Assembly: GCA_007118525.1 (NCBI GenBank)
Contig: SKRK01000093.1
Location: 1 to 9,752 of the forward strand
Direction: 5' to 3'
DNA length: 9,752 bases
Origin: Balneolaceae bacterium
Lineage (GTDB): Bacteria; Bacteroidota; Rhodothermia; Balneolales; Balneolaceae
The position numbers and the translations under genes are program-made. Of this stretch, positions 1-5,887 are shown one piece after another; within the stretch, counting starts at the first letter, position 1, and each line of letters opens with the position of its first letter. The notes below the pieces were generated by a model. It searched no databases, was not told the origin of the DNA, and saw only the letters and a list, made by a program, of their open reading frames with translations.

Positions 1-94
1 CTTGGCTAGTGCGAGCGTCCCGCCCCCTCTTGGCTAGTGCGAGCGTCCCGCCCTCTCTTGGCTAGTGCGAGCGTCCCGCTCGTACAGCCAACCA
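1..94. repeat. REP-like palindrome with two tandem 28-bp half copies
   Basis: Three units begin with CTTGGCTAGTGCGAGCGTCC at 1, 29 and 57, an exact 28-base period. The first two keep only the left arm and then run into a C/T-rich filler. The third (57-94) is complete and can fold: TTGGCT (58-63) pairs with AGCCAA (86-91), and CGAGCG (68-73) pairs with CGCTCG (77-82) around the 3-base loop TCC, with one bulged A at 64 and a G-T pair in between. A second complete copy lies at 3681-3718. This architecture resembles REP/BIME elements, which in other bacteria are associated with REP-associated tyrosine transposases; no such transposase is in the window. The array may start upstream of base 1. Confidence 0.85.
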
Positions 95-128
95 TTTATT
101 CTCATAATTCTCATTCCTGTTCATCATT

Positions 129-161
129 ATTTTACGTAAAATCAGTACGTTGAAATAACGT
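129..161 (+). promoter_or_regulatory. Palindromes upstream of the transporter operon, possible operator
   Basis: A perfect 14-base palindrome, ATTTTACGTAAAAT, occupies 129-142. It is followed by the inverted repeat ACGTT-gaaat-AACGT at 147-161, which ends 19 bases before the transporter start codon. Two dyads this close to the first gene of an operon suggest a regulator-binding region, but no matching regulator is encoded in the window. AT-rich DNA gives such palindromes by chance fairly often. No clear Shine-Dalgarno sequence precedes the ATG at 181. Confidence 0.35.
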
Positions 162-180
162 TTCAGAACAGACTTTTATA

Positions 181-1569
181 ATGGAAAAAACAAAAGCAGT
201 CGGCCTGATTTTGGGGATAATTGGGTTCATCATTCCATTGATGATTCAAATACCCGGACTCTCACTAGCCGGTCACCTGGCCATGAGCATTTTTATACTG
301 GCAGCAATATTCTGGATGTTTGAAACCATACCCATCTACTCAACATCCATACTTGTCATTTTTTTGGAAGTGATTTTGCTCAGTGCAGAAGGCCTGATTT
401 CCCATACAGATGCAAGCTATTCACCGGTTGCATACACTCAGTTTGTGGCAACCCTGGCCGATCCGATTATCATCCTGTTTCTGGGTGGTTTTGTTTTGGC
501 CGATGCAGCCGTGAAGTACAACTTCGACAGAAACATGTCGCGAATTCTTTTAAAGCCGTTTGGTACCGACCCGAAATATATTATTCTGGGTTTAATGGCT
601 GTAACAGCCGTACTCTCCGCTTTTATGAGCAATACGGCTACCACAGCCATGATGATAACCGTAATTATTCCTATTCTTGCCAAGACAGATATTAGCGATC
701 CTGCACGCATCAGTATTGCACTCTGCATTCCATTCGCCGCAAATATTGGCGGTGTGGCTACACCCATTGGAACACCGCCCAATGCTGTTGTAATTGCAGC
801 GCTGAACCAACAGGGAGTGGGTATTGAGTTTGGAAGCTGGATGCTCTACGCAATGCCGCTTGCAATAGTCATGCTCATTGTTGCATGGTACCTGCTTCTA
901 AAACTCCATCCTCCAGCAACCTCTACTCTTAATCTTGACCTGAAAGGAGAGTGGATGAAAAACCGGAAAGCCTATACCCTCTATATCGTTTTTGCATTAA
1001 CGGTAATCCTGTGGATTTCTGAAAGTTTGCATGGAATCAGAAGCAGTATTGTAGCGCTGTTTCCCGTTGCAGTACTCACTTTAACCAATACTTTTGAAAA
1101 AGAGGACATCCGAAAACTGCCCTGGGAAGTGTTGTGGCTGATTGCCGGCGGTATTTCACTGGGTATTGCAATGAAAGAGACCGGTCTTGCCGACTGGGTA
1201 ATCGGAAGTATTGCCTGGGATCAGATGGGGTACCTGTTATTACTCAGCCTGTTTGGAGTTGTGGCTATTGTGTTATCAAATTTCCTCTCCAACACCGTTA
1301 CGGCATCACTCATGATACCGCTTGGTATCTCCCTGGCTACTTCGGGCATAATTGAAGGGCCTGCATCCATATTGATTATCGGGTTGGTAATTGCCCTAAG
1401 CACCAGTTTTGCAATGGTATTGCCAATCTCAACACCTCCAAACGCTATTGCGGTAAGCACCGGTGTAGTGAAAACCAAAGATATGATCGTTGCAGGTTCC
1501 CTGATCGGAGCCGTTGCCATGATCCTGATCATTTTAATGACACGCTTTTACTGGCCTTACATCCTATAA
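181..1569 (+). CDS. SLC13/DASS family sodium-coupled anion (probably dicarboxylate) symporter
   Basis: This is an integral inner-membrane symporter of the divalent anion/sodium family (SLC13, also DASS or INDY), expected to import carboxylates such as succinate, malate or a related anion, driven by sodium. The two hallmark repeats are visible: SNTATTAMM with SNT at residues 150-152 plus GGVATPIGTPPN at 190-201, and SNTVTASLMIPL with SNT at 370-372 plus LPISTPPNAIA at 414-424. In characterised homologues such as VcINDY the SNT motifs help form the sodium and substrate sites. The protein has 462 residues, normal for the family, and is hydrophobic throughout with a polar loop near 243-265 and another near 303-315. 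The ATG at 181 gives a normal N-terminus. It is the first gene of a likely operon; the response regulator starts 10 bases after its stop. Substrate cannot be read from sequence; sulfate or another anion is possible. Confidence 0.9.
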   Translation: MEKTKAVGLILGIIGFIIPLMIQIPGLSLAGHLAMSIFILAAIFWMFETIPIYSTSILVIFLEVILLSAEGLISHTDASYSPVAYTQFVATLADPIIILFLGGFVLADAAVKYNFDRNMSRILLKPFGTDPKYIILGLMAVTAVLSAFMSNTATTAMMITVIIPILAKTDISDPARISIALCIPFAANIGGVATPIGTPPNAVVIAALNQQGVGIEFGSWMLYAMPLAIVMLIVAWYLLLKLHPPATSTLNLDLKGEWMKNRKAYTLYIVFALTVILWISESLHGIRSSIVALFPVAVLTLTNTFEKEDIRKLPWEVLWLIAGGISLGIAMKETGLADWVIGSIAWDQMGYLLLLSLFGVVAIVLSNFLSNTVTASLMIPLGISLATSGIIEGPASILIIGLVIALSTSFAMVLPISTPPNAIAVSTGVVKTKDMIVAGSLIGAVAMILIILMTRFYWPYIL

Positions 1570-1579
1570 TCCCAACACC

Positions 1580-2080
1580 ATGAAACCAAAGATCTATATA
1601 CTTGTAGTGGAAGATGAGCCCGAAGTGCTCGACTCCATTGTTCGCGACATTGCCGAGTTTGAAGAGTATTTTGAAATTGAGATGGCCGATACGGCCGAAG
1701 AAGCCGAACAGATAATCCAGGAAATTCTGGATAATGAACATATGATTGGGCTGATTCTGTGCGACCACGTACTGCCCGGTAAAAACGGCGTGGATCTTCT
1801 GATTGAAATGCAAAAGAGTGAACATACCAAACCAACGAAAAAAGTACTCATTACCGGTCAGGCAGGCCTTGAAGAGACCGTAAAAGCCGTTAATGAGGCC
1901 AACTTAAAACACTACATTGCCAAGCCCTGGGAGAAAAAAGAGCTGGTTAACATCACACGTACCCTGCTCACCGATTTTGTGATTGAATCGGTAAAAGATC
2001 CACTGAAATATATGCAGGTGCTTGACGCTCAGCGGTTGGCTGAAGAGATCAGAACAGGACGGCATATTACCGACAGCTGA
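1580..2080 (+). CDS. Single-domain response regulator (receiver plus short helical tail)
   Basis: A CheY-like receiver domain fills residues 4-125. The phosphorylation site is visible: acidic pair E11-D12, phosphoacceptor D62 in CDHVLPG, switch T92 in ITGQ, and K115 in AKPW. The remaining 40 or so residues look helical and polar and contain no recognisable DNA-binding, cyclase, GGDEF, HD-GYP or other output domain. The protein is 166 residues long. It begins 10 bases after the transporter stop and is followed, after 93 bases, by a histidine kinase on the same strand, so the kinase is its obvious partner. Without an output domain it may act by protein contact, as CheY does, or pass phosphate onward. 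The C-terminus may be cut short by a frameshift: from 2079 a different frame stays open to a stop that overlaps the kinase ATG (see next entry). Confidence 0.88.
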   Translation: MKPKIYILVVEDEPEVLDSIVRDIAEFEEYFEIEMADTAEEAEQIIQEILDNEHMIGLILCDHVLPGKNGVDLLIEMQKSEHTKPTKKVLITGQAGLEETVKAVNEANLKHYIAKPWEKKELVNITRTLLTDFVIESVKDPLKYMQVLDAQRLAEEIRTGRHITDS

Positions 2081-2177
2081 TTCAAAAGAGAACTTCCTGT
2101 CGCCGGATATCAATGCAGAGCGAATCGCAATTAACGTCAACACCCTACTAAGTATGGTTAATTCATCACTATTATGA
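2079..2177 (+). other. Open frame between regulator and kinase, possible frameshifted regulator tail
   Basis: The regulator gene ends with TGA at 2078-2080. Skipping one base (reading GAT from 2079) gives an open frame of 32 codons that starts DSKENFLSPDINAERIAINV and ends at TGA 2175-2177. That stop overlaps the kinase start codon as ATGA, a classic translational-coupling junction. The encoded residues have a helix-like, protein-like composition. This suggests either a genuine single-base indel that shortened the regulator, a sequencing error, or, less likely, programmed +1 frameshifting at AGC-TGA; the classic prfB slip sequence is not present. It could also be plain non-coding spacer. Confidence 0.35.
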
Positions 2178-3649
2178 CTTTCAAACTAGGATCACAGTGG
2201 CTCGAAGACCGTTCATCCGTAACCCGGCTGCTTAGACGTGTGCTTACCGAATCGGGGCAGTCTGAAAAGTTCATCACGGATATAAAGGCAGGTACTACTC
2301 TGTTCAGGGAAGGTGAACCACTTGATACAATTTATATTCTGCTTGAGGGAGCCGTTCAGCTTTTCAAAAAGAAACCTCGCAATAATACGGAGTATCCGAT
2401 TATCAGGCTGGAAGTAGGCTCACTGATTGGTATTTTGGCCTTTACCACTGGCTTTAATTCACTTACAACCGCAAAAACACTTGAACACTGCAGATTCCTG
2501 AGAATCCCCAAATCGGATGTAGATCGCCTTCTGGATGAACAACCGGAGTTCAGAGGGTACCTGGATGAACTGATTCTGGCCAACCTGCTCGAGCGTTTCA
2601 GGCAAACAATCATTCTGCAGATGAAACTCGATTCTGCAAACAACCAGCTGCAGGTTGAGCGAAATGAGCTGAAGCAGGCTTATAAAAACCTGCAGGAGGC
2701 CCAAAAAATGCTGGTCCACCAGGAGAAGATGGCAACTCTCGGGCAGTTGGTTGCAGGTTTTGCACATGAGGTGAACAATCCCACTTCGGCACTCTTGCGC
2801 TCTACAGACACCCTGGAATCTCATCTGCAGCGCTTCATGGAACAGACCTGTTTTGATTCAAAGTCGGGCTGGGAGACTGCCGGCAAACACTTCTTTGAAC
2901 AGGGGAAAAAGTCGGGATTCCCCGACACCAAAACTATCCGGGAACGTTCGGTTCAGCTTAAAAAAGAGTTTACCACGGCAGGTGGTGGGCAAATCCGTTT
3001 AATGGCTCAGATGCAGCAAGAGCTGATCGATCTGCTCAGAACCAAGGTAAAAGACAATCCGGAAAGGCTGCAGTACTTTCTCGACCTGTTTGAGTTTGGG
3101 AAAATGTTTCAGAATATCTCTTCGGCGGGTGAGCGTATATCCGGGCTGGTAAGGTCACTGAAAAGCTACAGCCGTTCCGACTCGGAGAACCGGCTCGAGA
3201 GGATCGATATCAGGGAGGGAATTCACGATACGCTTGAACTCACAAGTAACCGGATTAAGTATTATGATCTCAATATCGAGTTGGACGAAGTACCGATAAT
3301 TCTGGCTGATGCCGCCGGGCTCAATCAGGTGTGGACAAATATTATTCTGAATGCTTCAGATGCAATGGGTAAGCGGGGTTCACTCGATATCCGCTGTGGA
3401 CATGATGAAGATGAAATTTGGGTTGCAATCCGGGACTCAGGTCCGGGCATACCGGAAGAGAATCTCTTAAAGATCTTTGAACCCAATTTCTCCACCAAAA
3501 AATCAGGCGTTAAATTCGGGCTGGGCCTGGGTTTATCTATCTCAAAAGATATTATTGAGCAGCACGATGGCACAATCATTGCTGAAAACAATAAGGACGG
3601 TGGAGCGAGCTTTATCGTCAGATTGCCAATAAAACCCGCTGCTGAATAA
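2174..3649 (+). CDS. Soluble histidine kinase with N-terminal CRP-like sensor domain
   Basis: This is a 491-residue cytoplasmic sensor kinase; no membrane segment is visible. Residues about 30-130 form a cyclic-nucleotide-binding-like fold (GTTLFREGEPLDTIYILLEG at 40-59). Residues about 150-185 are a charged, glutamine-rich coiled coil. The phosphoaccepting H198 lies in AGFAHEVNNPTSAL. The ATPase boxes follow: N box NIILNASDA with N389 and N393, G1 DSGPGIP at 421-427, F box IFEPNFSTK at 434-442 and G2 GLGLGLS at 449-455. The H-to-N-box distance, about 190 residues, is roughly 80 longer than in many HisKA kinases; the extra part (about 215-315) is helical and polar. In the sensor, an ungapped comparison with CRP places Ile87 where CRP has the cAMP-binding Glu72 and Leu97 where it has Arg82, so cAMP may not be the ligand. 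It is probably the partner of the regulator just upstream. Confidence 0.9.
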   Translation: MTFKLGSQWLEDRSSVTRLLRRVLTESGQSEKFITDIKAGTTLFREGEPLDTIYILLEGAVQLFKKKPRNNTEYPIIRLEVGSLIGILAFTTGFNSLTTAKTLEHCRFLRIPKSDVDRLLDEQPEFRGYLDELILANLLERFRQTIILQMKLDSANNQLQVERNELKQAYKNLQEAQKMLVHQEKMATLGQLVAGFAHEVNNPTSALLRSTDTLESHLQRFMEQTCFDSKSGWETAGKHFFEQGKKSGFPDTKTIRERSVQLKKEFTTAGGGQIRLMAQMQQELIDLLRTKVKDNPERLQYFLDLFEFGKMFQNISSAGERISGLVRSLKSYSRSDSENRLERIDIREGIHDTLELTSNRIKYYDLNIELDEVPIILADAAGLNQVWTNIILNASDAMGKRGSLDIRCGHDEDEIWVAIRDSGPGIPEENLLKIFEPNFSTKKSGVKFGLGLGLSISKDIIEQHDGTIIAENNKDGGASFIVRLPIKPAAE

Positions 3650-3718
3650 ATTGGCACGCGCAAGCGTCCCACCTTCACTACTTGGCTTGTGCGAGCGTCT
3701 CGCTCGTACAGCCAACCA
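3650..3718. repeat. Second REP-like palindrome, with a degenerate half copy in front
   Basis: The complete copy at 3681-3718 matches the copy at 57-94 in 36 of 38 bases. The two differences are the bulged base (A to T at 3688) and the third loop base (C to T at 3700), so both stems are unchanged. A diverged half copy (TTGGCACGCGCAAGCGTCCC, 3651-3670) precedes it, repeating the half-plus-full arrangement at the left end of the window. The element begins one base after the kinase stop codon. Its right part overlaps the 3' end of yjbQ on the other strand. No T-tract follows the hairpin, so it is not an obvious intrinsic terminator. Confidence 0.85.
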
Positions 3719-4124
3719 CCTGCACAACCACATGCCTTTTCCTCGGCCTGTTATCGTGATCGAGCACCACAATCTGTTGCCAGGTGCCCAAAATACAGCG
3801 GCTCTCACGGATGGGAACGGTTATTCCGGGCCCCATAAACGTGGCGCGAATATGGGAAAACCCATTGTCATCTCCCCAGGTCTCCGAGTGATGCGAACGC
3901 TCTTTTTCTGAGGCAAACTCCTCCAGCTTCTCCTTGATGTCTTTCACCAGGGCCGGCTCAAACTCCATCGTGGATATGGAAGCCGTAGAGCCCACGGCAA
4001 AAACGTGACAGAACCCTTCGGCTACTTCCGACTCGCGCACAATTTTTTCCACGCGCTCTGTAAGATTATGAATGTCAGAAAATCCTTCTGTTTCAAGATA
4101 GACGTCTTTGGTTTCGATCTTCAT
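3678..4124 (-). CDS. yjbQ: YjbQ/UPF0047 family protein (secondary thiamine-phosphate synthase type)
   Basis: This small cytoplasmic protein matches the UPF0047/YjbQ family. Family features are VGSTASISTMEFEP at residues 44-57, the His/Asp-rich stretch SHHSETWGDDNGFSHIRATF at 77-96, and GPGITVPIRESRCILGTWQQ at 98-117. Conserved His and Asp residues in the middle stretch fit a metal or catalytic site. E. coli YjbQ has weak thiamine-phosphate synthase activity, but the true physiological role of the family is unsettled. E. coli YjbQ is 138 residues; this one is 148. The extra residues after G138 (CTSETLAQAK) and the stop codon are supplied by the REP-like repeat at 3681-3718. The ATG at 4122-4124 gives a normal N-terminus. 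The gene converges on the histidine kinase and diverges from rpsU. Confidence 0.9.
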   Translation of the reverse strand: MKIETKDVYLETEGFSDIHNLTERVEKIVRESEVAEGFCHVFAVGSTASISTMEFEPALVKDIKEKLEEFASEKERSHHSETWGDDNGFSHIRATFMGPGITVPIRESRCILGTWQQIVVLDHDNRPRKRHVVVQVVGCTSETLAQAK

Positions 4125-4179
4125 TATGTTGATCTGTTTTAGGTTTTGAGTTCACCGAATAAATAAAAAATTCTGCTCA

Positions 4180-4199
4180 TTGATGCGATTTTTCATCAA
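4180..4199. promoter_or_regulatory. TTGATG/CATCAA inverted repeat in the yjbQ-rpsU intergenic region
   Basis: A perfect 6-bp inverted repeat, TTGATG (4180-4185) and CATCAA (4194-4199), with an 8-base spacer CGATTTTT, sits between the divergent yjbQ and rpsU genes. It lies 55 bases upstream of the yjbQ start. It could be an operator or a weak RNA hairpin in the yjbQ leader. The sequence alone does not distinguish these. Confidence 0.25.
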
Positions 4200-4256
4200 A
4201 AACATGCATATTGAGTATCCTTTTGAAAGAGAACATCAGATACACTTTTTTTCTGC

Positions 4257-4295
4257 CTAAAAAGCTGTTTTTTAGAAAAACTCTTCCTATATTTG
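4257..4295 (+). promoter_or_regulatory. Probable Bacteroidota-type promoter of rpsU
   Basis: TATATTTG at 4288-4295 fits the TAnnTTTG -7 element described for Bacteroidota, and a T-run at 4268-4273 stands roughly where the -33 element would be. The inferred start site, a few bases after 4300, gives a leader of about 25-30 bases. An inverted repeat, CTAAAAA (4257-4263) and TTTTTAG (4269-4275), overlaps the upstream element and might bind a regulator. Confidence 0.55.
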
Positions 4296-4329
4296 GGGTC
4301 TATCAACTTTTTATAACTACAATACAATT

Positions 4330-4524
4330 ATGATCGGAGTAAACGTAAAAGACAACGAAAGTATTGATCGCGCGATCAACCGCTTTAAGAAAATGGTAAC
4401 ACGTTCACGTGTACTGAATGAGTACAAGGATCGCCAGCAGTTTACCAAGCCTTCTGAAGAGAAGAGAGAAGCGATGAAGAAAAGCGTACGCGAAGAGAGA
4501 AGACGTCAGCGCGACAACTATTAA
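4330..4524 (+). CDS. rpsU: Small ribosomal subunit protein bS21
   Basis: This encodes a 64-residue, strongly basic protein of the 30S subunit platform, next to the 3' end of 16S rRNA. The start MIGVNVKDNESIDRAINRFK is characteristic of bS21 and the tail (KKSVREERRRQRDNY) is Arg/Lys-rich as expected. Length is typical of Bacteroidota bS21. No Shine-Dalgarno sequence is seen before the ATG; the leader is A/T-rich (ACTACAATACAATT). That differs from reports in Flavobacteriia, where rpsU carries a strong Shine-Dalgarno sequence used in autoregulation. It has its own promoter and is followed by a hairpin and short T-tract, so it is probably monocistronic. Confidence 0.95.
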   Translation: MIGVNVKDNESIDRAINRFKKMVTRSRVLNEYKDRQQFTKPSEEKREAMKKSVREERRRQRDNY

Positions 4525-4534
4525 TTAATCAATG

Positions 4535-4559
4535 AGCTATCTAATTACGGATAGCTTTT
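4535..4559 (+). terminator. Probable intrinsic terminator of rpsU, overlapping the radA 3' end
   Basis: AGCTATC (4535-4541) pairs with GATAGCT (4550-4556) around an 8-base loop, followed by TTTT (4556-4559). It begins 11 bases after the rpsU stop. The right half lies inside the last codons of the convergent radA gene. On the radA strand no T-tract follows the stem, so it should work mainly for rpsU. Confidence 0.6.
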
Positions 4560-5887
4560 GATACGGTATCCGCGGTCTGCAAAGTCAGTTTAAAACTGCC
4601 CGTGGTTTCGCTGTTTGGCAGCACAGCCTTTTTAAATCCCATCTTCTCTGCCTCTTGCAAGCGCCTGATAAGGAATGGTACGCGCCGGATTTCACCACCC
4701 AGCCCAACCTCACCTACGTACAGTGTTTTATCTTCAACAGGTATATCGCGGATGCTGGATGCAAGCGCACTCATTACGGCCAGGTCGGCTGCCGTATCCG
4801 ATATTTTAAGGCCGCCGGCTATATTCAGATATACATCCTGCCCGGCAAAGCCAAGCCCTACCCTCTTTTCCAGCACAGCAATAAGCAGCTGCAATCGCCT
4901 TTGATCAAACCCGCTTGCTGTTCGCTGCGGAGTGCTGTAATTGCTCGGTGTTACAAGAGCCTGTACCTCTATGAGAATCGGCCTGGAACCCTCCATAATA
5001 CAGGTTACGCAGTTGCCGCTCACGGTTGAGTTCATCTCCGACAGAAAAAGGTCGGATGGGTTTACCACCTCATGCAGACCGGTGTCGCGCATTTCAAAAA
5101 CACCCACCTCATGCGCCGGACCAAACCGGTTTTTAACCCCTCTCAGCAGTCGATGCAGCTGGCTTTGATCCCCCTCAAAGTGAAGAACTGTATCTACCAT
5201 ATGCTCAAGTATGCGCGGGCCGGCAATATCACCCTCTTTGGTTACGTGGCCTATCATAAGCGTGGTTATCCCCTCCTTCTTGGCAATCTGCTGAAGCATG
5301 GCCGAGCACTCCCGAATCTGCTGCACGCTTCCCGGCAAACTGTTCAGATCACTGCTGAAAACCGTTTGAATAGAGTCTACGATCATAAGATCGGGCTTAA
5401 TTTTTCTGGCCTGGGCAATTACTGATTGAATCTCGGTATTGGAGTAGATCAGAAGGTTATCACCCTTCAGCCCTATTCTTGAAGCCCTCTGTTTGATCTG
5501 GGAAGCTGACTCTTCGCCTGCAACATAGAGAATATTCCAGTCGCTGCATTTTTGTGCCATTTGAAGCATGAGCGTACTTTTGCCAATTCCCGGGTCGCCG
5601 CCAAGAAGCAGAAAGGAACCTTTTATAAGCCCGCCGCCAAGAACGCGATCGAGCTCCTGCAGGTTTGTTGACTTGCGGTCTTCGTTGCTGAATGTAACAT
5701 CCGAAAGACGAACGGCGTCGGCTGAGTCTGTTTGTGAAACGTCCACTTTATGCCTTTTGGCTGTCTCTTTAACAGCCATCACCTCCTCAAAGGTATGCCA
5801 TTCGCCGCATGCCGGACATAAACCGAGCCACTTGGCTGAGAGATGTCCGCAGCTGCTGCACTCGTACTGTATTTTATTTTTCGCCAC
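4541..5887 (-). CDS. radA: DNA repair protein RadA (Sms), branch-migration ATPase
   Basis: RadA is a cytoplasmic RecA-like ATPase that helps process recombination intermediates by branch migration. At 448 residues it is normal length. Domains in order: an N-terminal zinc finger with C10, C13, C24 and C27; a RecA-type ATPase core with Walker A GGDPGIGKST at residues 96-105 and a Walker B-like LMIVDSIQT at 167-175; the RadA-specific KNRFG motif at 252-256; and a C-terminal Lon-protease-like domain from about 290 to the end. The start is GTG at 5885-5887, inside the last codons of the upstream flippase-like gene (14-base overlap), and places the zinc finger at its usual position, so translational coupling is likely. 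No gene-specific promoter is visible. The TAG stop at 4541-4543 lies within the rpsU terminator hairpin. Confidence 0.96.
   Translation of the reverse strand: MAKNKIQYECSSCGHLSAKWLGLCPACGEWHTFEEVMAVKETAKRHKVDVSQTDSADAVRLSDVTFSNEDRKSTNLQELDRVLGGGLIKGSFLLLGGDPGIGKSTLMLQMAQKCSDWNILYVAGEESASQIKQRASRIGLKGDNLLIYSNTEIQSVIAQARKIKPDLMIVDSIQTVFSSDLNSLPGSVQQIRECSAMLQQIAKKEGITTLMIGHVTKEGDIAGPRILEHMVDTVLHFEGDQSQLHRLLRGVKNRFGPAHEVGVFEMRDTGLHEVVNPSDLFLSEMNSTVSGNCVTCIMEGSRPILIEVQALVTPSNYSTPQRTASGFDQRRLQLLIAVLEKRVGLGFAGQDVYLNIAGGLKISDTAADLAVMSALASSIRDIPVEDKTLYVGEVGLGGEIRRVPFLIRRLQEAEKMGFKKAVLPNSETTGSFKLTLQTADTVSKAIRN

Noticed and set aside
1..94. CRISPR array suggested by 28-base periodic repeats
   Set aside because: The repeat units are contiguous with no unique spacers of 25-40 bases, and no cas gene is nearby; the palindrome-plus-half-copy layout fits a REP-like element.
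2075..2081. Programmed +1 frameshift of the prfB type at the regulator stop
   Set aside because: There is no CTT slip codon before the stop and no upstream Shine-Dalgarno-like stimulator, so a mutational or sequencing indel is the simpler reading.
3682..3715. The REP-like hairpin as an intrinsic terminator for the kinase or yjbQ
   Set aside because: No T-tract follows the stem on either strand, so intrinsic termination is not supported, although it may slow polymerase or protect 3' ends.
3651..3911. Plus-strand open frame of 86 codons starting at TTG beside the second repeat
   Set aside because: It lies antisense to yjbQ, which has clear family motifs, and its start is inside the repeat.
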